Notes under the pieces: model-generated
The model's input: only the letters and a program-made list of their open reading frames with translations
The model's database searches: none
Told to the model about the DNA's origin: nothing
Source of the DNA: Nautilus pompilius
Taxonomy: Eukaryota > Mollusca > Cephalopoda > Nautilida > Nautilidae
Assembly: GCA_018389105.1 (NCBI GenBank)
Contig: JACATO010002456.1
Coordinates: 26,001 to 90,000, forward strand
Direction of reading: 5' to 3'
Length of the DNA: 64,000 bases
Program-made: the position numbers and the translations under genes
Part shown: in pieces, positions 34,261 through 45,778 of the stretch
Layout of the letters: every line of letters starts with the position of its first letter
How positions within the stretch are numbered: position 1 is the stretch's first letter

Positions 34261-36085
34261 GGAGAATTCTCGAAATATATGGATTTTTTTTTTTTTTTAA
34301 AAAGAATTTTTTCTAACCCTTTTAATGCGGATTTTCGGATCTCCGAGGAATTTCCGACGTCGCTCGTCACCTACCAAACAGCCATCACGAAATTACCTTG
34401 GTATGCGAAATATTGCGACTAACCTGGCATAACCAGAGAGACGAGTCTAACATATGACCGTGCTGGCATTGAACCACTTACCAAAATTCACACAAACAAA
34501 ATATCGGCTGCATTCTTCTTGAACAAACCAACTTATTAACTCCGAATGGCAACTGGGTTCGCAGCAATTTAATTTGACATATATGCAAAGGTCAAAATAG
34601 GCATAGATATGACAAATTGGAAAGCCATTTAATGACAGCAATTTTAAAAAAATAATGTAGCCGAAACGGACTGGTAAGTGTTAAAAGATCCATGCATTTC
34701 CTCAGTTCTTGTTGGTAACGGTAAGGATATACTTTTTTACAAAATTATGGAAACTAACTGACGTTTCCCAAGCTTTTTTTCAAATATAATCAGCTGACGT
34801 AGCAGCATTGCTTGACAAAGCCGCTATGAAACGGGGGATTTTTTTAGAAATCGTTATTGGCGCTTGGATTTTCAGAATTCGACGTGGGAAGAGGGCGAAG
34901 GAAAACAATAGCCTACGATATTGCCCAAGCTGACTCGAACTGCAAACATGGGTGTTGAGATAGCCATTGCACAAGCAGAGCCCGATGAAGCACGAGTCTC
35001 CGGAGACTTTCTCGCGAAACACGGAACCGTTCTATCTCAGCACGAACGGTCGCCGGTATTTACAGCTGTCAGTGTCTTTGGCTCTAGCAGGCTTCACCTG
35101 TACACGCCAGGACAGGCCACTCTTCGGCTCTGATGAATTTGGCTGCTATTTGCGTTGCTAAATGGACAATTGAAAGTGGATTAGCCGGCGATGAGTTGTT
35201 TGTACAGGATGAAACCAGTTTCATCGTTATTGTAGAGTGCTTTATTAAAGATGTACAGTGAATCAAAAAGTATTGAACTACCTCAGGGTAATCAGTTTTT
35301 CACACGACTGGTGGCTGAAGTATTTTTTACTAAATATAAAACTTAGGCCACCTGATATTTTCATGAATAACAAGTACAAGAAAAGAGGTGCTGTGAATAG
35401 CTCCATCTTTGTTTGCTTAATTATGTATTTATACTGCAGAATGAAAGTTAATGCCAAATGGTTATTCAACCAGTTGTTTAAAATTCTAGAATGTTGACAT
35501 TTATGTTCCCCGATCACACACTTTCACATAGTTTAGATTTGGTCAGCCTCGACGACAGCTTTCAAGTGTTAAATTTCTACTTCGTCCACTGGCCGTTAAG
35601 TTCGGTTCTTCAACAGTGACAGCTTTTAATGCAGACCATTCCACATTTTCACCTTTGTAATAACAAGAAAAAACCCAGCAACACTCGCATAGTTTTAGGT
35701 GTTTCTTCCCAGGACCATCGGCCTGCTGGAAAACACCGACAAGCGTTCCCGCTGACGGCGAGAGCTCCTTCATCTCCATCACCTCCTTGTAGGCCGCCTA
35801 TCTGTCAATGGTCGCATCTGCCAATTCTAACTTTCGAGGTCTTACAATTCCAGACCAGAGTCTTTTCGATTCCTCTCGTAAAAGTGGACAGGAAGTCAGG
35901 CTGCCTTCACACCCGCCATACCTGCCATCTTATGAACTTTTAGTCTGTTCGTTCTTTCCTCACCTTTCTTGGAATACCATTCCAGTGTGCCTATTAATCG
36001 TCGTCCTCTTAGTTGATCTGCCGCTTCATCATGGTATCTGGATTGTTGGCTTGAGGAACAACTGCAATATAATCCTCATTTCCCC

Positions 36086-36091
<6 letters not shown>
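34261..36091. other. unique sequence, no recognised gene
   Basis: Holds TACAGTGAATCAAAAAGTATTG at 35,253, which resembles a Tc1/mariner terminus but has no partner that I can find. ORFs at 34921-35133, 35258-35497, 35278-35517 and 35629-35943 lack recognised domains. Confidence 0.4.
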
Positions 36092-36147
<56 letters not shown>

Positions 36148-36180
36148 CCCCTGTCTCTCTCTCTCTCTCTAGCTCTCCCA

Positions 36181-36214
<34 letters not shown>
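36092..36214 (+). repeat. (CT)n compound tract
   Basis: Three (TC)n runs separated by CCCCCTGTCT and AGCTCTCCCATCA. Confidence 0.93.
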
Positions 36215-36217
<3 letters not shown>

Positions 36218-36603
36218 AGCTCTGTATTTCTCGGTTTACCTGCTGAACAAAAAAATAAACCGAATCGAGGCCACTTTTTTTAGGATTCTTGTATAATAGG
36301 AATTATTTGCGTGCGTGTATTTAATCAGAGTATACAGCTGGCGCATGTATCTCTCTTCTTTCTTTTTTTTTTTCCCCAATAATATTCAAAAACAAATCTC
36401 AAAATCTGGTTGAGTATTTATTTAGCATCATTTTTCAAGCTGTTTATGAGAAACGTTCAGCACGTTTTTCTTACCAGTATTTGTTATACATGAGAAGATC
36501 GGTCGGCCTGCACTTACCAGGAAGGTAAACACATTTCAGCCAACCGGCCCTCGGTGAATTCTGGTTAATGCTCTGCGTTGGTTGAATACTTTTCCGATTC
36601 ACT
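36215..36603. other. unique sequence
   Basis: No recognised repeat or gene. Confidence 0.4.
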
Positions 36604-36663
36604 GCGCGCGCGCACGCACGCATGCACACACACACACACACACACACACAACACACACACACT
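36604..36663 (+). repeat. (CG)n(CA)n microsatellite
   Basis: A short CGCGCG segment passes into about 45 bases of CA with one break. Confidence 0.93.
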
Positions 36664-36867
36664 CTATACAAACGTAAGCAGTAAACTCTTTTCTATGCAA
36701 TTTATCGTGTAATAGTAGTTTTCTTGCATAGCTAAAGGGTGAGGAACAATCGCCTCTTTGCTCACACTCTCGTTAGAAATTACGATTCATCCCAATTTTA
36801 TGCCGTAGTATTTTCTCCTCCACGAACCCGCGACGGCTGCGAAGGGAGGTCCCGGCTCCTCGGAGTT

Positions 36868-36955
36868 AGGGGGCACGGTGGACTGAGAATTAAGTAGCTT
36901 CGTCCCTTCGATGAGCGACACTTAGATCTCAGTTCTCGCTGCGACGACTCCATCC
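36868..36955 (+). mobile_element. possible SINE head (tRNA-like), short
   Basis: GGGGCACGGTGGACTGAGAA, a CGACAC segment and GATCTCAGTTCTCGCTGCG have the order of a decayed tRNA-type head with box A and box B. The box B has lost the TTCGA core. No body follows before the next (AAT)n and MITE. Confidence 0.3.
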
Positions 36956-37030
36956 GGCTGAATTATATATAATACCTAAAATCTTTTGTTTACTTTTACA
37001 TTTATTTTTGTGTTATTTTTTTACCAATGT

Positions 37031-37043
37031 AATAATAATAATA

Positions 37044-37114
<71 letters not shown>
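37031..37114 (+). repeat. (AAT)n microsatellite abutting MITE copy
   Basis: About 27 AAT units with one slip. It joins directly to the MITE body at 37,115, taking the place of that MITE's missing left end. Confidence 0.93.
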
Positions 37115-37360
37115 GACACGTGATCATTCCTTCTGAATGCGCCATTTATAAGATCCTTTTCGGGGAAATCACGTGTTTGCCTGTTACATTTCAGGCCGTC
37201 ACATTTCACAACCTTGGTAACTTTCTCCGTTAAAGGCCGGAAAACTACAAAGCGCCGCTTGCGACGTTATTATGCAAACTAAGCACGAGCTTTAATTCGA
37301 TTTTGTCGATCGAAGTTTGGGCGATTCCAGGATGAATCAAAACTTTTGGCCACGGCTGTA
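37115..37360 (-). mobile_element. Tc1-type MITE, copy C (left end replaced by AAT repeat)
   Basis: The right end, read on the minus strand, is TACAGCCGTGGCCAAAAGTT, a Tc1-like terminal repeat beginning with the TA target. The body shares TTTGCATAATAACGTC, GTAGTTTTCC, AATGTGACGGCCTGAAATGT and AACACGTGATTTCC with copies A, B and D. The far terminus is absent; the (AAT)n tract lies there instead. No coding capacity. Confidence 0.85.
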
Positions 37361-37442
37361 GAATGGAAGTGATACCATATGTGATCGGAAAGTTAGAGAC
37401 AGGGACGAAGATTACGTAAAAAAGATTAACGAAAGCATCCGG
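37361..37442. other. short spacer
   Basis: Eighty bases between the MITE end and the next (AAT)n. Nothing recognised. Confidence 0.4.
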
Positions 37443-37457
37443 ATAATAATAATAATA

Positions 37458-37492
<35 letters not shown>
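37443..37492 (+). repeat. (AAT)n microsatellite
   Basis: About 16 AAT units with one slip. Confidence 0.93.
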
Positions 37493-37493
<1 letters not shown>

Positions 37494-37964
37494 CGAACCA
37501 TTATACGGGCTGACTAGCCAGAACTATACTGTAGATCGAATAGATATCCCGCAGCAGGACAGGTTGAGCAATGCCTCAGTGTATGTAATTAAGACTGGGG
37601 AAGTGAGAAGTCTGCTGGTGGAAACATTCAAGATGGCTAACCGTAGTACATAACAACCAACTTGCTCGAGAACACCAACAGAGAAGTGAGTAAGTAAACT
37701 TCAGTTGCACTAATCATTAAAAGACGTGTGCGTTGGAGAAATATAAGAAAGCATTCCTGAGAAAAGAATTTTTTTTTTTTTTTCAAGCCTTGAAATCGAG
37801 ACGCAGAACGTAAAACAACCCACGCTATAGGGAAGCGCGTTAGGCCAACAACAAAACTAAAAAAAAATCCGGTTAAGAAAGAAAGCAGGTGCTTGTGTAT
37901 AGCGGCGATGGTTTACAAGAGGTATCGTTTAGGTGGTAGCGAACCTGAGATAGAGGGGTGGGCG

Positions 37965-37966
<2 letters not shown>

Positions 37967-38004
<38 letters not shown>

Positions 38005-38123
38005 TGGAGACAGAGGGAGAGAGGGAGAGAGAGAGAAAGAGAGCGAGAGAGAGGGAGGTGGAGACAGAGGGAGGGAGAGAGAGAGAGAGAGAGGAGAGAG
38101 GAGAGAGAGAGAGGGAGAGAGAG
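37967..38123 (+). repeat. (GA)n compound tract
   Basis: About 155 bases of GA with GGTGGAGACAGAGGGAG inserts seen twice. Confidence 0.93.
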
Positions 38124-40619
38124 TGGTTGTAAAAAAAAGGTAATCGCAGCCATGTTAGTTTTAAGGCGGTGTAATGTAACTCCCTATTTTTATGTCAACA
38201 ACAATGTGCCTGCTAAGTAAAAGATATAAAAGGGGTATTTAGATTATTTTTTTGGTCAGCTCCTTTCTCACGTATTATTTTACTTCTTCCAATGAGAAGA
38301 CCGTTTTATTATTTCCTACTTGGGTATCATATTTAAAAAACAAGGAAGTGAAACAGAATGTTTAGGCTGTTGATTTCTTCCCCCCTTTTTTTTTTTCCTT
38401 AAAGCGCCCCCCTCTCTTTATCGGGAGAACGGCACCCCGACAGCGCCCCCCCCCACTATCCAATGTCACGCCCAGCTGTTTGGTCCGCTCGTTTTCCCTG
38501 ACCTCTGCAGGACTGATAAATACATTAAGGAATCGAGACAGGCTATCGAGTCTCGAATTACAGGATATAATCCCCATAAACGTTGAATATTTCCCCGAGA
38601 AAAACCACGACTCGGATGGATAGCGGCTTGGACCCTCGCTGGGGCGTTCGTTAAGCCATGCGTATTGGTTCGCAAGACGGCTTCCGGGGTAACGGTCGGG
38701 TCGGAATCTCATTAGCCTCCCCGCCACCGACGGCTTGAGGACTGTCAAGTGACGTACGTGCATTAACTCTTCCGATCAACCGTGACTTCCCTCGCGGTGA
38801 AATGCAGCGCCGCGAAAGGCCCACACTTAACAAAAGCGAGATAATAAAACCAGGGACCCCTCCTCCCACCAAAAACAATAATAATAGAAGCCACCAGTGG
38901 CGACACCACGGCCACGGGAGAAGGTTTAATAGTAAAATAAAACTAAATCCAGTTATGAATCTGGAAAACAAGGAAGGGAAAGGTCAGGTGCCGAGGTTGG
39001 TTGGGGGCTGAATAACGTAAATGACGTCACAGATGTGCACTTCATTTTTTTGTCGGGCGCGAGTAGTTTCATTTGGTAAAAAAAAACAAACAAAAGAACG
39101 AAAGTTAACTACTTTACCTAGTTGCCTATTCTTGTAACTTGTTATCTCCCCTGAATAATTCTTTTGGTTTCCGCCGAGTCGTCGTTCGCCACTGTTGTTC
39201 TCTTTGACATTTCCCTACCCCCCCCGACAATGAGGAAGAGATGTTGCGCTGCTGTTGGCTGTCACGACCGCGCACCTCGGTACAGTAATAGGCTGGTGGT
39301 GGTATGGGAGTGGGGCTGCGATTTGGGCTCCATGGATTTCCTGCTGACATTCTGATGACAGCTGACAAGGGCCTGAGCCGAATCTGGAAAACGGGCGGGA
39401 GCGTTCTTCTCCTTTTCCGATGTTCCTTACAAAATATTCATCACTATACGGGTCCCCCCCCCGTAATGGCAGCTCGACATAAGACTGACATTGGATGAAA
39501 GATTGCATAATATGAAAATGCGTGTATAATGTGTTTTGCGAGCTTTAGTATGGCCGCCCCTCCGCGGTAAGTAAGGGGAGGCAATCGCGCTTAACGAAGC
39601 AGCAGCTTCTTCTGTTGTTAACTTTGAGGAAAGTTGTTCTATGAATAGTTCCAGTCTACCCAGAAAACTCGGGCTTAAGGTTACCTTCGAGCGCCGAGTG
39701 ACCCGTCAAGAGAAACCGGATGTTTACTCGAAACTAAACAATTATTAAGCTCTTTTTTTCTCTCTCTCTCTCACTCTCCCCCTTAACAAATATAGGAAAA
39801 GACCAGCAGCCAGTTTTCCATCCAGTCTTGATGGATGCGGGTCTGGCGAGTTTTCGCTAAGAGCCGTCGACACAACATGTAAGCCGCTCTTCTGTCGAGA
39901 TGTTTCATCCCCAACCTCTGCCCAAAGCTTCTGCAATCAGCTCTGCTCTGGTCGCCCAGATAAGAGTTAGCTTCGATCACGAAGAAATTCCCGCAAATCT
40001 ACCTTCTTTACGAACCCGAACTTATCGCTCTTCTCTGTTTCTTTCGCTTTGGTCGAACTACTCGGTAAGTGAGAAAAGTAGCGGGAGATAACTGTTGCGC
40101 TACTGTTCCTCTACGGGCTGGGAGAAGAGGTATGCGCGCCACTTGTCTACAAGGCAGTGACTTGTCACGGCGAGACTAGACGATCGAACTAACCAACCAG
40201 GATGGTTTTGATTTGCTTTGCCAAGATAGTAAAACACCAGGGTTTGACGTATTTCTACGATTTACTCTGAAATAATATTTGACTAAGCTTAGAGATACGT
40301 ATCGTTCACAGTGCATGAACTCATTTTATAGACAACAGAGAAACATATTTATCTTTTCTACAAGATCTATATGATTCCCATCGTTGCCTTCCAGAAATAT
40401 TTGTCCACCAAAAATCTGCCCACAAATTGGAAGACGTCCACCACGTGATGGCCCTTTTTCTTGCTCTCTTTTGCATAATAATATTTGTTGCTTAATCAGT
40501 CGCATGTTTATTTCTTACAAAAAAAAGGACCAAAATTATCATCGATTGTCATCGGAAAGGTCTCGGTTATCGCAAAACCGCATCTAGACTTGATTTTAAC
40601 CACAAAAGAATTCAGTACG
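38124..40619. other. unique sequence with a GC-rich block at 38.4-39.0 kb
   Basis: 38,395-38,830 is GC- and CpG-rich with a 133-codon minus frame (38362-38763) and overlapping frames, none with a recognised domain. An exact TGACGTCA lies at 39,022-39,029. A short plus-strand ORF (39164-39355) begins MVSAESSFATVV and holds RKRCCAAVGCHDRA; its C-x-G-C run recalls the start of a THAP zinc finger (C2CH) but is too short to call. Confidence 0.35.
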
Positions 40620-41285
40620 TGTCACATGGGTTTAAGAAATCTGACCTCGTTGGGGAATGCTGTACTGAAAGGAGTCCCAGTCTACTAAAACCGACAGAAA
40701 TATAACCCAGCTAGTGAAGAGCAGAAAGTTACCAGCATCCATTTTGGCTCTCGGAGTTAGCATTGTTGCCATGGGGAAGGGGTGGTGGTTAAAGTTAATG
40801 CCTAAATTATTCGTAACAGACTGCATGATGCCAGGCGGGCAAGAAGGGTGGCCTGGAAGAAGTCTTTCATCAGCGCCATAAACTGAAGAAAACGCATCAA
40901 CTTTCCTCGAAAGCATATAAACAAACATACTTGAGTTCTGGAAGGGGATTCTATGGACAGACGAGTTAGAATTCACCAAATTTGGCTCAGGTCTATGTTT
41001 TAGTAGAACAGTGTCTGGCATGGTGGTGGCAGTGCCATGGTGTGAAGTTGTGCGCTATCTAAGAATATCGGCAAGCGCCATCCTGTCGATGATAATATCA
41101 ATCAAAGATACATGATACATGACAAAATCCTGAAGAATAGAATTCGACCTCCTGCCAAGAAAACAATGGATTATGACCCAAAGTCTGTTTTAAAGCCAGG
41201 TAAAGACATTTCTAAGCGATAAACGGGTTAAATAATCTGCAGTAGCGCCATCAGAGCCCTGACATATGCCTAGAAACGCAGCACC
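40620..41285 (+). mobile_element. Tc1-like transposase remnant
   Basis: Clear family landmarks appear in order on the plus strand. FWKGILWTDELEFTKFGSG at 40,936 carries the first catalytic Asp, counterpart of the Tc1 FW-K-LW(S/T)DE-KFELFG. VWHGGGSAMV at 41,013 matches KHGGGSVMVWG. ILKNRIRPPAKKTMDYDPKS from 41,127 matches the ENLLPSA..FQQDNDPKH region with the second Asp. A trace of HQSPDICLE near 41,255 matches the third-acid motif SQSPDLNPIE. There is a frameshift between the first and second blocks, a TGA straight after SAMV, and further decay, so the copy is inactive. The N-terminal part is not clear. A MITE with Tc1-type ends lies 180 bases downstream. Confidence 0.88.
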
Positions 41286-41463
41286 GGAAGAGTCTGGTGC
41301 GTGTGTGCGCGCGCACGCGGGTGGGATATGACAGTAGATTATATTTCATGTACTTGACTATTTCTTATGGAATAATATTTTGCAGGTACGAATTTTAAAT
41401 ACTTGCTGATTTAGTCAAATATCGCCTCGTCCTCTACTGTCCGAATACTTTCTGTATTCACTA

Positions 41464-41814
41464 TATAGCCGCCGCCAAAAGTTGCGCGATATCCTATAAT
41501 TTTCTTATTTTCCCTGATAAAGTCGAATTAAACCTCGTTCTGAATTTGCATAATAACGTCACGTTAACGTGTCGAGGCGCGCGCCGCTCTGTAGTTTTCC
41601 CTCCTTAATGAGGGAATCTGACCAAATTAATGATATGTGAAAATCTGAGATCCAGCAGGAAAACGCGTGATTTCAGGAAAGACTTTATAAATGACGACAC
41701 GCGAGACTAAGTTAGAAGAAGAGATCGCGGTACAGTCAGTGACTAAGTGCGATTTTAAGATAGATTTTGTTATTGTTATTCTACGGGTGTACAAAACTTT
41801 CGGCTACGGCTGTA
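41464..41814 (+). mobile_element. Tc1-type MITE, copy A (both ends present)
   Basis: About 350 bases bounded by TA. The left end is TAGCCGCCGCCAAAAGTT; the right end, read on the minus strand, is CAGCCGTAGCCGAAAGTTTT. The interior shares with the other copies GTCGAATTAAAC, ATTTGCATAATAACGTCAC, TGTAGTTTTCC, AACGCGTGATTTC and TTTATAAATGACGACACGCG, and near the right end TTTTGTTATTGTTATT. No ORF of note. Non-autonomous; transposition would need a Tc1-like enzyme. Confidence 0.88.
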
Positions 41815-42954
41815 AGTAACACTTACTGAGCGTGCTACGGATATGAAAAAAGCTGTCGATATAAGTGTGTTCTTTACAAGAGAAAGTTGGATTCATTATC
41901 TGATATCATGATGAAATAAAAGAGTTGTTTGGTCTGATTAGAGTCTGCAGTCTCAAATTCACATTAGGTGTTTCGATTTTCATGCTAACTTAATTATACG
42001 TCGTCGTCAGAAGCGTTTTCCCGCATACTGACGTCACAATTATAATTACGTCACCGTTGTAGCACTTTCAAGAAACCGCATCGCTAAGGTGTACATCGGA
42101 CAGGTGAGTTACTGTTGACCTTCAGCAACGTAGCGGGTCCTGACTGGTTGTGTGTATTACGCTGTTTAGCGTCTGTCCCGATGCTTCACAGGTAAAGTTC
42201 GCAGTTACCACCTGCTATTGACCTCTCTCGTGTTGATACGAAACTGGACAGAATTAACCGGAAGTCCGTTTACCAAACCGGAAACAGACCGTGCGTTTTA
42301 GTTTTAAACATTTTTAGCTATACCGGTATAAGGATGACTAAGACGGTAGGCTCTTAGTTAATTAATTTATACTTCAGACAGATCGGGCGCGCGCGCACAC
42401 AGGTACACACGCGCGTGCCTCAACTGTGACGAGGTTTTGTCTGAGAGCGGCGCGCTACATTACCCACCGCCAAGTTCCGAGACTGGATCCGTTTTCGATT
42501 AAAAACAATGCACGATGATGTAAAGGTCTGAGGCTAGCTGCAGCACACATCGATAAATACTCGCCCCAAAAACCACTTTGGAAAAAAAAAAGTAAATAAT
42601 CTAATGAACGAAACAGAACAGGTGGTAGAAGACTAATTTCAAGAGATATTTTCCCCCTCTGAGAAATATTTCTGCCGTAGTGGTTAGGGACAGGATGAGT
42701 GGAGACGTGTATGTAGTGCACTTGAAACGTTTTTCAGATTTAACGAAATTCACGATGAGTCAATTATCCCAATCAAGCGTGCACACGTCCAGCTATCTCT
42801 CTTTTTTACGCATGAATAATCACCCATTAGCATTCAGTCAGTCACACTTTAGGCCAGTTCCACGCCATAGCCGTTTCAGGGCGAGTCAACTTGCGCTCAC
42901 CATATTAATCTGACATTCATTTAGATATTTCTTTTGTTGAGACACTTTAATCTT
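41815..42954. other. unique sequence
   Basis: An exact TGACGTCA at 42,029-42,036 and ACGTCACC just after. A (GC)n(CA)n tract lies near 42,386-42,412. The 88-codon minus ORF (42455-42721) has no recognised domain. Confidence 0.45.
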
Positions 42955-43320
42955 ATATGGTTCGAATCCCGGTCGGAACTGGCTCGGTTTGGCGCATCTC
43001 CTTGGTATGGTTTTTCTTTGGTTTTCCTCACCAGCCAAGGACACGCCGATTTGCTTCCCCATCTAAACAATGGAAAGTATTAGGATTTTTCGGGCACATG
43101 TAGAGAATGTTTTGCGGGTAACTAACTCATTTTTGATTGGCTTACAGCTCGATCACCACTCTCGGGATTCCAACCATACATAAGTAACTACTCACTCGGT
43201 CACCAAGAATACTCCACACCTCCGTTATGTCCCTGCCGCCCGACATCCTTAGACATAGGGGAGGCAGGACAAGCAGAATTTTGCCAAGAAGAGGATTTTT
43301 GAAAACAGCTAACCAACCAT
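42955..43320 (+). mobile_element. tRNA-derived SINE, copy 5
   Basis: Starts at or just before box B (GGTTCGAATCCCGGTCGG at 42,959); the tRNA-like 5' part is missing or too decayed to see. Then TTGGTATGG, TTTTTCTTTGGTTTTCCTCA, CCAGCC, a degraded middle, CCAACCATACATAAGTAACT, CTCACTCGGTCACC and GAATTTTGCCAAGAAGAGG. It agrees with copies 1, 3 and 4 in order and spacing. Confidence 0.8.
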
Positions 43321-44009
43321 CAGTTATTCTCTGTATAACGCCTGATATCTGTCCAAGACTTCACGCTATCTTTTAAAAAAAAGATACAAAAATCAGTAAT
43401 TAAAAATATCCGACATTATTTTAATCACCGGGGTGTATTAATGCCGATCGAATGACTTCTAGTATATGTTTGCCACTTTTTATCTTAAAGAGCGTGCACT
43501 TTGGCCATTATCTTACTTTTCATTTTGTTTTCGAAAACATAGCCAGTTCTTTAAAATTTAAAAAAAAAAAAAAATTATTATTATAAAAGCAGGAAATCGA
43601 GAGGTAAACAAATGCTGACAAATAAGTATGTACCGGTAAACAGAATCTGTCGAGACCAGCTTCAATTCCATTCGAAACGTGAGAGTATAAAGCTCGACGT
43701 GCACTGTTAATGTAAAACATTTTCACCAGCCGCTTCTAGAGAATGTAGATTGTTTGCGTCATGCTCTGAAGGACAAAAGGTAAATAAAAAACAAAATTGG
43801 GTTTGTCTGAATTAATCTTTTACACGCACGGTCACGTGTGACGAAAGGCCGACAACTTTCGGCCACGCGTCTGACTCGAACGCCATTGCGAGCACCGACC
43901 CTGGAATATTCACTTTTAGGCCCATTGCCGTTTAGCGGCACCGGAAGTCTCAACATGTTAATGGAAAATATACTAGTTTCCAAAAGTTAAGCAGAAACGT
44001 TTTCAGTTT
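43321..44009. other. unique sequence
   Basis: An A14 run at 43,561-43,574. No recognised repeat or gene. Confidence 0.45.
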
Positions 44010-44690
44010 TTTGGAGAGAGTTGAATGGAGCTAACACGTCTTCTAGATAATCCCAAACATTCTCAGCAGGATTTAGTTCAGGAGAACATGCTGGCCATGT
44101 CATGTGGGTGATGTTTGGGCCTTGAAGTTCTTGGTCGACTGCCCTACACATGGTCTGATGCGAGCTAGAGTTACCGTCTATTAAAATAAAGTTATGCTAA
44201 ATTACACCAGCGCACGGTCTGACGTAGGCATCCATAATCTCGTCCCTAGTGCAGTAAAAGTACCTTCCTTGGTCACGTGTAGGTTTGCATGCTTACCCAA
44301 ACCATTGCACCTCCACCAAAGTAAAGGCCTCTTTCATGCAGTCTGTTTTATGTGGTTCAGACTGATACCAAATTTCCTGTGGCCACAAAGAGATCAGAAA
44401 AACGGTTTGATCGGTGTTGAAGTCCTGCTCTCCCCAGCCAAAAGTGACGCATAAAGATTATCGTCCTGTATTTATCACCCGTGGTCGACATTAAGCAAGT
44501 CTTTGGACAATATCTCTATGCACTTTACTTTTCATAGTCGAGAACTTACACTTCCTTTCACATTTAACAATTCCGACACCTGGGGTCGCCACTGTCCTAC
44601 TTTTATCCCACCAGTAGCTCTCCACTTTAAAGAATCTGCCAAACGAGTACAGCTGCCCACATGTAAAACTGATTTTCAAAACAAGTATCA
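44010..44690 (-). mobile_element. Tc1/mariner superfamily transposase remnant, second lineage
   Basis: On the minus strand the C-terminal catalytic part reads IDGNSSSHQTM, then THMTWPACSPELNPAENVWD at about 44,045-44,105. These match DDNARPHRA and M(D/E)WPARSPDLNPIEHVWD of Tc1/IS630-type enzymes. The DGN position where an Asp precedes Asn is Gly here, and the third acidic residue (AE) is kept. Further 5', GGGAMVWVSMQTY and RDEIMDAYVRP match the MVWGGIS and YRDEIL-P segments. A 5' frame (about 44,491-44,660) with RTVATPGVGIVKCERK may be the RPRSGRP linker region. At least two frame changes. The motif wording differs from the 14.8- and 40.9-kb copies, so this is a separate lineage. Confidence 0.85.
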
Positions 44691-45039
44691 TAACAGAGCC
44701 AAAATTAATATAAACAAAAACCAGTTTTTTCGTCTATATATCAAAAATAATCTGCATGTTTTATACTAAAGTTAATTTACATATTTTTAAAATAAAAGCG
44801 GTGTTGCGTTAAAAGGAGTCTGCCTCGAATATTTGGTGAATAAAACAACCTTTTCCGTTAAGTTGCTTGTTGCTTACCTTTCGGAAAGTAGTTTAATTTT
44901 TAGCGGGCACTCAACCAATATACTTTGGAAAAAAAGACGTATTGATTTTGGTATTTAAATACAGGAAATTTGAAAAATATGTATGTATACGTGATTTTAC
45001 ATAGTATTGTTGTGTAGTTAACTGCAGGAGGCTACTGCC
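44691..45039. other. AT-rich unique sequence
   Basis: No recognised repeat or gene. Confidence 0.45.
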
Positions 45040-45510
45040 TTCGTACTGAACAAAAATGCAGATTATTTGTTCTAAGGGTTAGTATGCAAAGTGTTAAAAG
45101 TTGTTCTGATGTTAGTATAATAAATTCTGTAGTATATGAATACTTTTAGAGGTTAGTATACTAAACCCCTGTTGCAGACAAACACTTTAGTAGTTAGATT
45201 AATAAACCATCTTTCAGGCAAACGCATTTAATAGTTAGCGTTAAATTATTACAGAAAATCAGTTTTAAAGGTTTGCCTATTAAATTGTGTTATAGACAAA
45301 TACTTTTAGAGGTTAGCGTACTAAACTCTGCTGCAGATTAGAGAACTAAATGATGTTGCACACGGAAAGTTAGCGCTTATAGATTAACTTATGAAACATG
45401 TTTCAGAGACCAGGGTGCTGGATTGCGCTGTAGATAATGGTTATTTTAGAAAAAAACCATGAATAGATGCTTCGAGAAATTGTTTTTAATAGCGTTTAGC
45501 ATAGTAAATC
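45040..45510 (+). repeat. degenerate ~40-bp tandem repeat
   Basis: A core like GAGGTTAGTATACTAAA recurs at about 45,076, 45,112, 45,153, 45,193, 45,231, 45,270, 45,314 and 45,367, at steps of 36-44 bases. Between cores lie variants of CTGTTGCAGACAAATACTTT. Copies differ at many positions, so the array is old. It has no coding content. Confidence 0.75.
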
Positions 45511-45720
45511 TTCCAGCAGGCAATTGTTCTGTTCTTTTTTCTTTTTGCTTTGTAGGGTTACAGGCCTTTTGAGGTTGATGGTCAGAATTTGCGATATAAA
45601 CGATTAATTATTTCGGAAAGTAGAGAAACCTAAACGAAGACTTTGTCTCGCGCGGGGGGGAGGGGGGAATGCCCATCGTCTCTACATCTGACTGCGCCGA
45701 AAATCGTTAATACTGCTGAG
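45511..45720. other. short unique spacer
   Basis: A G-run near 45,652-45,666. Nothing else recognised. Confidence 0.4.
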
Positions 45721-45722
45721 GC

Positions 45723-45778
<56 letters not shown>

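Noticed and set aside
35084-35266. A minus-strand NNDETGF-like string resembling a pogo/Tigger transposase motif
   Set aside because: Only one short motif, followed by a stop and no further family landmarks.
35253-35274. TACAGTGAATCAAAAAGTAT as a Tc1/mariner terminal repeat
   Set aside because: No inverted partner within reach and no transposase between; left as a note only.
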